Assembly: GCF_001854405.1 (NCBI RefSeq)
Contig: NZ_CP017718.1
Span: forward strand, 930,001-994,000
Source of the DNA: Hyphomonas sp. Mor2
GTDB lineage: Bacteria > Pseudomonadota > Alphaproteobacteria > Caulobacterales > Hyphomonadaceae
Length of the DNA: 64,000 nucleotides
Direction: 5' to 3'
A program made the position numbers and the translations under genes. The notes beneath the pieces were generated by a model that was given only the letters and a program-made list of their open reading frames with translations, was not told the DNA's origin and made no database searches. Shown here piece after piece: positions 25,952-34,883 of this stretch; within the stretch, counting starts at the first letter, position 1; every line of letters starts with the position of its first letter.

Positions 25952-27184
25952 GTGATTGGGTGGGCGTTTCGTTTTTTTGGGGCCGTTTCAATTTGCGCGC
26001 TCCCTTACTCAAGCCTTTTATGTTTCGCAGAACCAAGAGAACAGTTTGCTCAATGGTTGGGAGATACATCGGCTGACTTGCGAGATCGAGGCGTCTCCAA
26101 CCAAACAGTTGAGGCGCTGGTCAAGAAAACGGAATTCGACCCATATGTCCTCGATCAACAATTTCGGTATTACAACAGCCCTTCGGTACCTCCTTGGAGA
26201 GTGCTTGAAATTCGAGCCTCGGAGCGAACGCTCAAAAATTCGCAAACTGTCCTCCAAGAACACAAAAACTTATTCAAAGATCTCGAAGAAGGGTATTCTG
26301 TTGATGATAGCATTCTCGCGATCATCTGGGGGTTAGAATCCGATCACGGAAATGCCGTGTTGACACACTCGCTACCATCGTCCCTAGGGACGCTTGCGTG
26401 CTGCGGTCGAAGGAGAGCTTTCTTTAAAGATCAGTATGTAGCGCTCGCGCAACTTTTAGACTCGGGGCGGTTGCGCCACGACGAGCTCCGATCGTCCTGG
26501 GATGGCGGCGTGGGGCAAACACAGTTTATGCCGACGACGCTCATCAGGTACGGTGCGGACTTAGATTCAGATGGCGCGCTAGAGGTTTTGAATTCGCCCA
26601 ACGAAGCGCTCGCTTCATCGGCAAACTACCTGCGTGAACTGGGATATTCAAAAGGTCCGCCCCTTCTATTGCCGATTTCCGATCCAAGTAAGATCACGCA
26701 AGGATTCAATGTCGATACCCATCGAAATCTTGAAGACTGGGTCGCCGATGGAGTCATGATAGAAGGCTTGGATCATAGTAAGTGGATGGACATCCCGTTT
26801 CGAGTGTATCGCCCATCGGGACTAAACGGAGCTTTGTTTCTGGCGAGTCCAAATTTCAGTGCGATCAAGAGTTACAATGGAAGCCATACCTATGCGCTGT
26901 CTGTTTGGTATCTCGACCAATGGCTTGAGACGGGTGCCAAGCCCGAAATCGACTGGAATCAGGATAGCCCTGCTGTCGGTCCAGTAGGCGTTGCGCTCAT
27001 ACAATCAGCTTTAGCGCTCACGGGTTTTCATAAAGACGATATCGACGGCCGCTTTGGACCTGCGACATTGACCTCGCTGCGTCAGTTTTGCGAAGAGACG
27101 AATATTCGACCTTGCGATGACGCGACAGAACACGTTCTCGACGCTGTGTTATTCGGATCGAAGAACGTCACTAATTCAGAATAG
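25952..27184 (+). CDS. Exported lytic murein transglycosylase (MltB-type) with peptidoglycan-binding domain
   Basis: A 410-residue protein: an N-terminal hydrophobic signal (VIGWAFRFFGAVSICALPYS), an MltB/SLT fold with catalytic Glu129 in IIWGLESDHG and the substrate-cleft motif GGVGQTQFMPTT, then a PG_binding_1 domain near the C-terminus (FHKDDIDGRFGPATLTSLRQ). It cleaves glycan strands to anhydromuropeptides in the periplasm. The start is set at the GTG with GAGGGGGC upstream because this puts the signal sequence at the N-terminus; Met at 25901 is an alternative. It lies 147 bases before the TIR-muramidase gene in the same direction, within the same repeat-bounded module, so both products act on peptidoglycan. 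Confidence 0.85.
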   Translation: MIGWAFRFFGAVSICALPYSSLLCFAEPREQFAQWLGDTSADLRDRGVSNQTVEALVKKTEFDPYVLDQQFRYYNSPSVPPWRVLEIRASERTLKNSQTVLQEHKNLFKDLEEGYSVDDSILAIIWGLESDHGNAVLTHSLPSSLGTLACCGRRRAFFKDQYVALAQLLDSGRLRHDELRSSWDGGVGQTQFMPTTLIRYGADLDSDGALEVLNSPNEALASSANYLRELGYSKGPPLLLPISDPSKITQGFNVDTHRNLEDWVADGVMIEGLDHSKWMDIPFRVYRPSGLNGALFLASPNFSAIKSYNGSHTYALSVWYLDQWLETGAKPEIDWNQDSPAVGPVGVALIQSALALTGFHKDDIDGRFGPATLTSLRQFCEETNIRPCDDATEHVLDAVLFGSKNVTNSE

Positions 27185-27331
27185 GCCCAAGGCTAATATT
27201 GAGCTTTTGTGCCACCGGGCTGACAATCGCTAACCCTCCGAAGCCACGCGAGATCTCTGCAATACATGAGGCTTGTCGGAGCTTGGATGTCATGCCAAGT
27301 CTGAAAGAGATCGAGTGTGGGGAGAGCGGTC

Positions 27332-30250
27332 GTGTCGGATCATGATAAATCAGGACGTAAACTAAAAGTCTTTGTGTCCTATTCTCGTATCGATGTGGAT
27401 ATCGCCGACCAAATTGTGCTCGCTTTGTCGGATCGTGGTTATCAACCGATCGTTGACCGACACGACATACACGCGGCAGAAAACTGGCGGGACCGAATTT
27501 CCAAGCTTATTTTCTCGAGTGGCGCTGCCGTCTTTATTTTGACCAAGTCATCACTTGATTCGGACATATGTCTTGATGAACTCAACGAACTCACAAGCCA
27601 AGGTAAACGGATTGTTCCTGTCGTTCCGAAAGCATTGGAAAACGTCACGATCCCGAAAGCGCTTCAGGCACTCAATTGGATCCACTTGTATAAATCCGAA
27701 TCGATACCTGGTTCGGGTTTCTACAATGGCATTGTATCCATGGATGAAGCCCTCAGCACGAACTTGGAGTGGATCAGGTTTCAAGCACGCTTAATGGAGG
27801 ATGCTCAAGACTGGGTAGATCGAGACAAGCCTGTTGAACTGTTGCTGCGCGGCTCATTGTTAGACGAGGCGAACACTTGGTCAGCGTCTGCACCAGAGGG
27901 GATTCAAATTGATCAACAGGTTCTTCAATTCTTAAACGCCAGTTTGGACGAACAGGAAACTCGCAACAACAAGGCGCGTGAATCGATTGAAAAGGAGCGA
28001 AAGCAACTCGCCCGGCAAAGACGATTGCAAAGGATTACCGCTATTTTGGCAGCGGCCATCCTCGCAGGATCTGCTATCGGTGGATTGTACGTCTGGCGAC
28101 TATCACTCGCAGTGCAAGTAGAGAAAGATAACGCCGACGCTGCATCCGCTCAGGTGGCGATTTCCAGGTCGACAGTGATAGCTGACGCAGCGCTCTCTAA
28201 GCTCGAGAAAAACGATATTGAGTCTGCAACACGATTGGCGATTTTGGCATATACTGAAGGATTGCCAGCCGGGGGTGTGACGGAATCAAATGTGGCACTC
28301 TCTTTGGTCGCTGAAGAAACGCGACCCGAAGGTTTTTTTCCGGGACATGAGAGTGACATCGTGAAGTACGTGGCTTCGACAGAAGACGAGTTTGCACTGT
28401 CGCTGACTCGAGATGGCATCGTCAGGGTCTGGGACTCGTTTAGCGAGATCAAAAAATTGGAGAATTTCGAGAGCCCGGTTGCCGACACAACTTTTTTGCT
28501 TGGGGCGGAGAAAATCATCACTGCGCATTTGGATGGCAGCATCTTGGAATGGGATTATTCTTCAGGGTTTGAAAATATCAGTCAGGTGTCGATTCCCACG
28601 CCTGGATTGCGCCAAGAACGCCTGGATCAGTCCATAATTGCCGAAAGTTTGAGCAGGATATATGTGCTTCCCGATAGATCGTTTGCTGTTCGAACGACCT
28701 TTGGACGCGTTCTTTTGTTTGGCGCATTGAACTCAAGTTCCTATCAACAAGAAGAATGGGATCCTGGTGGCGTACGGCGGATGTTCGTTATGACGGACGA
28801 CCCTACGCTATTTGTGGAAAACGCTGAGCGAGAGGTAAAATCCGCGTCGTTTCGAAATCTCGAGTGGAAGTTCGAGGAGGCTGCGGAGTACCCTGATCTT
28901 GCCAATCCTGAAACGAGTATACCAGCCTCTATCCGGTCATTACAATCCGATGCGTTCGCGTTCACTCTGAGTCCGGATGGCGTGAAATGGCTATGGCTCA
29001 CGGATCGAAGTGTGCATGTTTATGACATCAGGAATGAAGCGCATTTTCGCGTTGATCTGGGCTTGCCGATGGTGATGGACGGAGTTGCACAGAGCCCAAC
29101 AGAGAATTCGGTTGTCGTCTGGAACAGCAATGAGCGGATGATTGCACAATTCGATTATCTATCATCGCAGACACATGCGCTGGCATCGATCGATATGCTC
29201 ATCGATTTCAGTGAGCCGGTTCATTCTATGGAGCATATTGAGCTTGTATATGGTGAAGACGATGCGGTCAGGGTTCTCGCCCTCGAAACAGGATTTGTCG
29301 TGTCGGGGCCGATGAACGTGGAGAATGAGGATATATCAAACTATACATTCGCTGACGATGCAGAGTTCGTTGTCATAAAGACCCATCAGGACAATCTATT
29401 TGCCTTCGAGACCAAGACAGGGATTCCGATCTCTATCTATCGGAGTACAGCACCGGAAGATCACATTGAGAGTATTCAAGTAACGAATATCGATCCCAGC
29501 TTTTTGATGGAAAAATCGAATCTCCTGTGTGCGTCTGCAATCCGTAACCAAAGCCGATCGATTCTGACGGCCGAAGATGTCCGCGAGATTGCGTTCTTGA
29601 GGCGCCACGCGGGCGCGAACATTTGTGATGGTCCCTTGCGCGAGCCGATCCTGGTGAACGGACGATTGTTCGGTTCCAAGCAACCTAGTCTGTTCGCAAG
29701 CAACTTTGAGACTGCGCTGTCTTTCACGCTGAAGTGGGAAGGAGGGTACTCCGACGACCCCTTGAACAGAGGCGGACGGGTAAATCTGGGCGTAACGGAA
29801 GGCGTCTACCACGCATGGCTGACCAGCCAAGATTTGCCATTGAAGCCTGTACAGGAACTCACGCGAGCGGAAGCGGCGGCGATTTATCTGGAGAACTATT
29901 GGTATGGAGCTAACTGTGACAGGATGCCGACATCTTCGCTGGCAGTCGTTTGTTTTGATATGGCCGTAAATCACGGCCCTGGGGGCGCAAACCGGATATT
30001 CCAGAGGGCGCTGAAAGATTTAGGTCAAGACGTTTCAATTGATGGAGTAATGGGCCCCTCCTCGATGCGAGCCATTCAGGAATCAGATCACAATGAACTT
30101 TGGGCGGCGACGATTAGGCAGAGGCGGGCTTTATACCGGAATATTGTCGCTAGATTCCCAGATCAAGAAGTGTTTCTGCGCGCTTGGATGAATCGCACAG
30201 ATGACCTCGAGAGGTTCACGAAACCATCGGGCGTGACATTGGACCAGTAG
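27332..30250 (+). CDS. TIR - transmembrane helix - propeller-like region - GH108 muramidase fusion
   Basis: A 972-residue protein. Residues 10-135: TIR domain (KVFVSYSRIDVDIADQI; CLDELNEL with putative catalytic Glu83). About 145-185: helical linker (FQARLMEDAQDWV). 220-234: basic stretch; 235-255: one transmembrane helix. About 320-760: degenerate WD40-like repeats (GIVRVWDSF, GSILEWDYS). 792-972: GH108/N-acetylmuramidase-type domain with catalytic Glu803 in KWEGGYSDDP, LGVTEGVY and the PG-binding-like IDGVMGPSS. By the positive-inside rule the TIR is cytosolic and the propeller and muramidase periplasmic. The GTG at 27332 follows GGGGAG; GTG 27317 overlaps that site. I know of no described protein with this order of domains. 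A role as an infection-triggered lysis device is inferred. Confidence 0.87.
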   Translation: MSDHDKSGRKLKVFVSYSRIDVDIADQIVLALSDRGYQPIVDRHDIHAAENWRDRISKLIFSSGAAVFILTKSSLDSDICLDELNELTSQGKRIVPVVPKALENVTIPKALQALNWIHLYKSESIPGSGFYNGIVSMDEALSTNLEWIRFQARLMEDAQDWVDRDKPVELLLRGSLLDEANTWSASAPEGIQIDQQVLQFLNASLDEQETRNNKARESIEKERKQLARQRRLQRITAILAAAILAGSAIGGLYVWRLSLAVQVEKDNADAASAQVAISRSTVIADAALSKLEKNDIESATRLAILAYTEGLPAGGVTESNVALSLVAEETRPEGFFPGHESDIVKYVASTEDEFALSLTRDGIVRVWDSFSEIKKLENFESPVADTTFLLGAEKIITAHLDGSILEWDYSSGFENISQVSIPTPGLRQERLDQSIIAESLSRIYVLPDRSFAVRTTFGRVLLFGALNSSSYQQEEWDPGGVRRMFVMTDDPTLFVENAEREVKSASFRNLEWKFEEAAEYPDLANPETSIPASIRSLQSDAFAFTLSPDGVKWLWLTDRSVHVYDIRNEAHFRVDLGLPMVMDGVAQSPTENSVVVWNSNERMIAQFDYLSSQTHALASIDMLIDFSEPVHSMEHIELVYGEDDAVRVLALETGFVVSGPMNVENEDISNYTFADDAEFVVIKTHQDNLFAFETKTGIPISIYRSTAPEDHIESIQVTNIDPSFLMEKSNLLCASAIRNQSRSILTAEDVREIAFLRRHAGANICDGPLREPILVNGRLFGSKQPSLFASNFETALSFTLKWEGGYSDDPLNRGGRVNLGVTEGVYHAWLTSQDLPLKPVQELTRAEAAAIYLENYWYGANCDRMPTSSLAVVCFDMAVNHGPGGANRIFQRALKDLGQDVSIDGVMGPSSMRAIQESDHNELWAATIRQRRALYRNIVARFPDQEVFLRAWMNRTDDLERFTKPSGVTLDQ

Positions 30251-30284
30251 CGAATCTCCCAATGAGAACCCGTTATCGGATGCA

Positions 30285-30338
30285 GTCAGTCTAATGCGAA
30301 TCCGTCTCTAGCATCGTACTGAGTAGGGGCTCTGACCC
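30285..30338 (+). repeat. Module-boundary repeat, copy 4, abutting the recombinase fragment
   Basis: Begins GTCAGTCTAATGCGAATCCG and runs into GGCTCTGACCC. Similarity to the other copies fades where recombinase coding sequence (LTRSLADF) starts at 30332. It follows the TIR-muramidase stop by 34 bases. Confidence 0.75.
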
Positions 30339-31555
30339 GCTCGCTGGCTGATTTTGCCAAACTGGTCGAGCGCCTAGATGCAGCGGGTGCCAGCTTCGTC
30401 TCGGTTACCCAGCAATTCAACACTTCGACCAGCATGGGGCGTTTGACCCTGAACGTGCTGCTCTCATTTGCACAGTTCGAGAGGGAGGTCACAGCCGAAC
30501 GCATCCGGGACAAGATTGCCGCCTCCAAGAAGAAAGGACTCTGGATGGGCGGTCTGGTTCCGATCGGATATGACAAGGCAGAAACTGGTCTGGTGATCAA
30601 TCAGAATGAAGCGAATATCGTGCGATCGCTCTTTGAGCAGTATCTTGTTCTCAAGGACGTCACCCGCCTGAAAACCTGGACGGATAGTCACGGGCTTCTG
30701 ACTAAGAGCCGGACCTGGAAAGACGGCACGCACGTCCCCGGCAAAAGATTTGCGCGCGGGCATCTCTATCAGCTGCTCTCCAATCCGATCTATCTTGGCA
30801 AGACCCATCATAAGGGAGTGCTTTATGAAGGCGTGCATGAGGCGATCATCGATCAGGACCTGTGGGATGAAGTGCAGGCGCTACGAGATCTAAAACGGTT
30901 TAAAAGAAAATCGCGGCGCAACCGTGCAGACAAATCCCCGCTAGCCGGCAGATTATTCGATGCGGAAGGAAATCGGTTCTACGTTTCTCATTCGAATAAG
31001 AAAGGCGCGCGATACCGATATTACGTTCAAAGCGAGACCAACCAGCGCCTGCCAGCTGCAGAACTGGAGAAGACAATTGCAGATGCGATCGATGCCTCCC
31101 GAACGCTGAGCGCCGACCAGGTCGAGCGCCCATTAGAATGGATAGAGCGGCTTGTGATCCATCCGACGACGATCGAAATTGAACTCGACCCAAATCTGAA
31201 GACAGCGGCGTTGAGCGTTCCGTATCGCATACGTCGCCGCGGGTTCGAATCGAAACTGGTCTTGCCGGGAGCGGTGCGCTCTGAGCCAGATCTGACGCTG
31301 GTCCGGAGAACGCTTCAGGCCATGGATTGGTTGAAGGAAATCAAATCTGGAAAGTCACTGTCCGAGGTGGCATCGACCCACAATGTTCCAACTGAATATG
31401 TCTCCGCTAATCTGGATCTCGCTTTGCTTTCCCCAAAAGTCTTGAGCGCGATCGCCGATGGAAAACACGATCCATATTTCACGGCGACGCGTCTGAAATC
31501 GATGATGATCCCGCACGACTGGAGCGCTCAGCAAGCTCTCCTGTTAGTGCAATAA
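30332..31555 (+). pseudogene. Serine recombinase lacking its catalytic N-terminus
   Basis: About 407 codons remain. The reading frame enters at LTRSLADFAKLVERLDAAG, which in intact serine recombinases lies some 70-80 residues into the resolvase domain, then SVTQQFNTSTSMGRLTLNVL and the long helix FAQFEREVTAERIRDKIAAS, followed by the recombinase domain (GHLYQLLSNPIYLGKTHHKG) and a C-terminal region. The catalytic Ser segment is missing, and an in-frame TGA at 30320-30322 lies just upstream. The first usable ATG is at 30434. The protein could not catalyse recombination; it marks the right side of the repeat array. The breakpoint coincides with repeat copy 4. Confidence 0.85.
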
Positions 31556-31557
31556 TC

Positions 31558-31607
31558 TTTCCCTGTTCACCGAAAATCTTTCCCTGATAATGAAATCAAT
31601 TTCCCTG
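31558..31607. repeat. Three TTTCCCTG repeats at exact 21-bp spacing
   Basis: TTTCCCTG starts at 31558, 31579 and 31600, directly after the recombinase stop; the first two copies extend to AATCTTTCCCTG. A related palindrome CAGGGA-AATA-TCCCTG lies at 31722-31737. Two helical turns between copies suggest a protein-binding array. No gene is supported in 31556-32211. Confidence 0.55.
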
Positions 31608-31967
31608 TTATGTGGTTTAGGGAATTTGGTGAAAAAACCACGTGATAACAGTGGGTTTCGGCGCTGCGCTTCCGTCAAGAACAGCGAAAAACCACAAATT
31701 ACCCTGTAAATCGCGCAACATCAGGGAAATATCCCTGCATCAGACTGCGAAAAAAGCGATAGGAGATTTCTCAAAAAAAGGCGAAGATTCATTGGAAAGA
31801 GACACCGAAAAAGACCCTGTTTGGAGACATGAGGGCGATAAGTCCCGGAAGTTCCGGCACTAATCTGACCACACAGTTTATCCCTGAAAATGCCCTGACT
31901 GGGTGGCGGAGGAGGAGTCTGCCAAATCTCTCTTAGTACATTGAAAAATAACGATTAAAAAATGGTG

Positions 31968-31999
31968 TGTGCAGCGAATTGTGCAGCAAAATGTGCAGC
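31968..31999. repeat. Three TGTGCAGC repeats at 12-bp spacing
   Basis: TGTGCAGC starts at 31968, 31980 and 31992 in the same gene-free stretch between the recombinase fragment and the SDR gene. The role is unknown; an iteron-like or binding array is possible. Confidence 0.45.
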
Positions 32000-32211
32000 G
32001 AAGTTTGGGGTGCTGGAGCTGATCGAACGCCAGGTCCCCTTTTCTCAATGATATACAGAATTTTAGGACTACCGCCACGTGGGGTACTTTCAGCACCTGT
32101 TGCTCGTTCGCGCAACGGGATCTAAATGTCTTCCCGAACCTATCGCCACGCTTGGGTTCAATTCGAGTTTTCGAGATCGAGCGGGCGTTGGACAGAGTCC
32201 TTAGTCTAAGA

Positions 32212-33060
32212 CTAGTACCGTTTTGCCCGATCAAGCTTGGTCATGTTTCGAATAACGCCATCCGTGATCGAAGTTGGAAGCCATTCCGCCAAAACCAAGT
32301 TGATACGATTTTTGAGCCAGGGTGTTACGTACCTCGTGCGAGGACGTCTCGCGAGCGCAGCCTTAACGACCGTTCTTGCAACAGTGTCTACATTAGCACC
32401 AGCCGCATGAAGATCATCATGGAACGCGCGCATTAGACGAATATCTTCATGGTATGGGCTATTTTCGTCGCCATGCCGGTCAAATCCAATCTGTTCTACA
32501 GCCGCGAAACCCGTTTTCACGGCGCCAGGTTCAACGATGGTCACCTTGATTCCGAAATTTCTTAATTCTTGACGCAGCGCATCAGAGATCGCTTCAACGG
32601 CATGTTTCGTGGAATTGTAGGGTCCAAAATAGGGGAGGGCGACCCGCCCGACGACTGAGGAGACATTTACGATGCGACCAACCTTGCGCTCTCGCATTTT
32701 GGGCAGCACCGCACGGCTCATTCGCACCAAACCAAATACGTTTGTTTGATATTGCCCCAGCCACTCCTCTTCCGTAACAAGCTCAATTGGACCAACTTGG
32801 GCGAATCCGGCATTGTTAATTAGGATGTCGACGCCGTGGCCATCCGTTTGCTCCAAGATTGAAGACATCGCATCACGAACAGAGTGTTCATCGGAAATAT
32901 CAATCCTGATTGCGGACAAGTCCTGATGTTCTTCTTCGAGCGTTTGCAGTTTCGCCAGATCGCGCCCAGCGCCAAACACACGGTAACCCATTTCGGCGAG
33001 CATAATAGCCGCCTGCCTACCAATACCGCCCGTCGCACCAGTGACCAAAATATTTGTCAT
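32212..33060 (-). CDS. Short-chain dehydrogenase/reductase
   Basis: A 282-residue classical SDR. Seen: cofactor motif VTGATGGIGRQA (TGxxxGxG, residues 6-17), NNAG, catalytic Ser in IVNVSSVVG, and YNSTK (YxxxK). The length and the C-terminal helical tail fit the group of ketosteroid/retinol-type SDRs. The ATG at 33060 has GAGGGG upstream. It is divergent to a TetR regulator with an 88-bp shared control region, the usual layout for a repressor and its target. Substrate unknown. Confidence 0.92.
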   Translation of the reverse strand: MTNILVTGATGGIGRQAAIMLAEMGYRVFGAGRDLAKLQTLEEEHQDLSAIRIDISDEHSVRDAMSSILEQTDGHGVDILINNAGFAQVGPIELVTEEEWLGQYQTNVFGLVRMSRAVLPKMRERKVGRIVNVSSVVGRVALPYFGPYNSTKHAVEAISDALRQELRNFGIKVTIVEPGAVKTGFAAVEQIGFDRHGDENSPYHEDIRLMRAFHDDLHAAGANVDTVARTVVKAALARRPRTRYVTPWLKNRINLVLAEWLPTSITDGVIRNMTKLDRAKRY

Positions 33061-33148
33061 TTATCAGCCCCTCGCTGAAAAGTTGTTTTCCAGTTGCGCC
33101 ATAAATGACTTAGGGTCAGTTATCAACATTCATGGAGAAAGATTAGTC

Positions 33149-33820
33149 TTGAGTTCGAATTGGAAAGAAACGCGGCAGCGTGCGCGATCGCCGCAAGAGA
33201 AACGTTTTCGCAGAGACTCGCTGATCGACGCGGCAACGGCACTGCTCGAGGATGTCGATCCCAATTCGCTGACAATGGCGAGAATTGCAGAGCGAGCGGG
33301 CATATCGAAAGGTACGGCATACCTTTACTTCTCATCGAAGGAAGCAATTGAACTTTTTGTGCTTTTACGCCTCCTGGCTGAATGGGGAGATGAAATACGG
33401 CGATGTCTGAAGGCATCCAAAGTGTCAGAACCTGCACAGAGATACTCGGCCATTTTTGCATCCACACTTAGCCAGCATGCTTTGTTGCGCAGTCTGCTTT
33501 CTCAATTGCATGTGCAACTGGAACCCAATGCCTCCTATGAAGAAATCGAGCGGTTTAAAATAGAGCTTGCAGAGTGGCTTAAAGCACTCGCTAGGCTAAT
33601 GTCTGAAGATCTGAAAATTGAAGAAAGTCAGGCACTTCGGATTGTGCTGCAAGCACACGCGCTGGCGATCGGAGTTGGCCAGATGTCGAATCCTTCAATT
33701 GAAGCTCAAAAGGTGATGAGCGACATAGCGGATCTCGCATTCATGGACGTGGATTTTGAGCCCTTTTATGAAGCCGCTCTGTCCGATTTGTTTGACGGTC
33801 AATTGTCCAAGATTTCGTAA
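33149..33820 (+). CDS. TetR/AcrR family transcriptional regulator
   Basis: A 223-residue regulator with helix-turn-helix AERAGISKGTAYLYFSSKEA about residues 46-65 and a helical effector domain. The start is taken as TTG at 33149, which has GGAGAAAG seven bases upstream; the longer frame starting at 33041 would overlap the divergent SDR gene. It probably represses the SDR and itself. A weak palindrome, TGACTTAGGGTCA, in the shared gap is a possible operator. Confidence 0.85.
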   Translation: MSSNWKETRQRARSPQEKRFRRDSLIDAATALLEDVDPNSLTMARIAERAGISKGTAYLYFSSKEAIELFVLLRLLAEWGDEIRRCLKASKVSEPAQRYSAIFASTLSQHALLRSLLSQLHVQLEPNASYEEIERFKIELAEWLKALARLMSEDLKIEESQALRIVLQAHALAIGVGQMSNPSIEAQKVMSDIADLAFMDVDFEPFYEAALSDLFDGQLSKIS

Positions 33821-34005
33821 TAGGGTTATCGGAGTAATCTGCGATTTGTTCTAGCCCAGAGCCGTTTGCTTTAAGTTCGATGTGAGGGCTGCGACCATGG
33901 AAGCATTCTAACCTATGTCTCTGTGAATTTTCTCGACCTGTTATGCACGCGTGGTCCGGCATGAGCGCCGGCTGCGTGTTCTGTAATTGCTCGTGGAGTT
34001 GCCTT

Positions 34006-34812
34006 CTACTGGATAATCGATTGCATGATTTTACTGATCGACTTTCTGGTTGCCTGGTTTTGCGGGAAGAAGAGTTCAAGTTGAATGTTTTGAGCAGTCA
34101 CGTCTTCGGGGCTACCAAATGCCGCCACCATTGAAACAAAGCTCAGATCGATGTCGTGAATACGATAGTTCTCAACGAGAACGCTGCTAAGACTGGTCGC
34201 TGGTGCTTCTTGCGCCTCTCTGAACTTCGCCAGTCCACCATATTTGGTGCACCGCTCTAACACCATACGCGCGTTTGCATCAAAGCGCGCCGCGATGCGC
34301 AAGCGCCGTAATGTGTGAGGGATGATGTCTTCTGGATTGAGCATAAATTTGCGCAGTCCGTCTGGGTGAAGCGATAGATCGTAAAGATTGCCAAGGATCG
34401 CTGGATCAATTGTTGATGCCGCGCCCTGCGGAAATGCCCAACTCTTGGTTTGAGCGAAAGCATCATTTTCAAGAAGTATTTCCCCCGAGCGAGACACAGC
34501 AATCGCGGGATTGGGTAAGTGGCTTTCCAGGAGTACCTTAATCGCGATGCGAGCTGGCGCGAATGCAGCGTCTTCGATCGAGAACTCCGCCCTCGGGGGA
34601 ACCAAACCTGCGCTCTCGTAAAGCTCATTCGTCTCCAAGAATGTGAGATTCAATCCACACGTCAGTTTATGAATAGCGTCGGCACCTGGTTTGGCTCGCC
34701 CGCTCTCCAAGAAACTAATGTGCCGTTGGGACACACCGGATTCTTTAGAAAGAGCAAGCTGAGACAGGCGCCTCGTTCGACGAAGTGATGAGAGTGTTGT
34801 TGAAAACGTCAT
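34006..34812 (-). CDS. XRE-type regulator with MmyB-like ligand-binding domain
   Basis: A 268-residue protein: N-terminal helix-turn-helix (SQLALSKESGVSQRHISFLE, about residues 17-36, then SGRAKP) and the MmyB-like PAS-type domain (AVSRSGEILLENDAF; NLYDLSLHPDGLRKFMLN) that in related proteins binds a fatty acid-like ligand. It is divergent to a SnoaL-like gene, and regulators of this kind usually control the neighbouring divergent gene. A palindrome between them is marked separately. Confidence 0.88.
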   Translation of the reverse strand: MTFSTTLSSLRRTRRLSQLALSKESGVSQRHISFLESGRAKPGADAIHKLTCGLNLTFLETNELYESAGLVPPRAEFSIEDAAFAPARIAIKVLLESHLPNPAIAVSRSGEILLENDAFAQTKSWAFPQGAASTIDPAILGNLYDLSLHPDGLRKFMLNPEDIIPHTLRRLRIAARFDANARMVLERCTKYGGLAKFREAQEAPATSLSSVLVENYRIHDIDLSFVSMVAAFGSPEDVTAQNIQLELFFPQNQATRKSISKIMQSIIQ

Positions 34813-34828
34813 CGATTATGACCTGCAC

Positions 34829-34845
34829 GTAATTGAATTAATTAC
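34829..34845. promoter_or_regulatory. Candidate operator for the MmyB-type regulator
   Basis: GTAATT-GAATT-AATTAC: a perfect 6-bp inverted repeat around a 5-nt centre, in the 71-bp gap between the divergent regulator and SnoaL-like genes. Confidence 0.5.
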
Positions 34846-34883
34846 CTAGAGTTCAGTATCGTGCGAAGAAAATCAAGGAGCAT

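Noticed and set aside
16403-30338. CRISPR array or integron attC series for the four repeats
   Set aside because: The spacing is kilobases with genes between, there are no short uniform spacers or cas genes, and the core lacks attC-type terminal motifs (GTTRRRY and RYYYAAC) and an integron integrase.
31910-31930. tRNA-Ser 3' end, suggested by TGGCGGAGGAGGAG near 31912
   Set aside because: The T-arm sequence (GGATTCGAACC on this strand) is missing, so no tRNA fragment can be supported.
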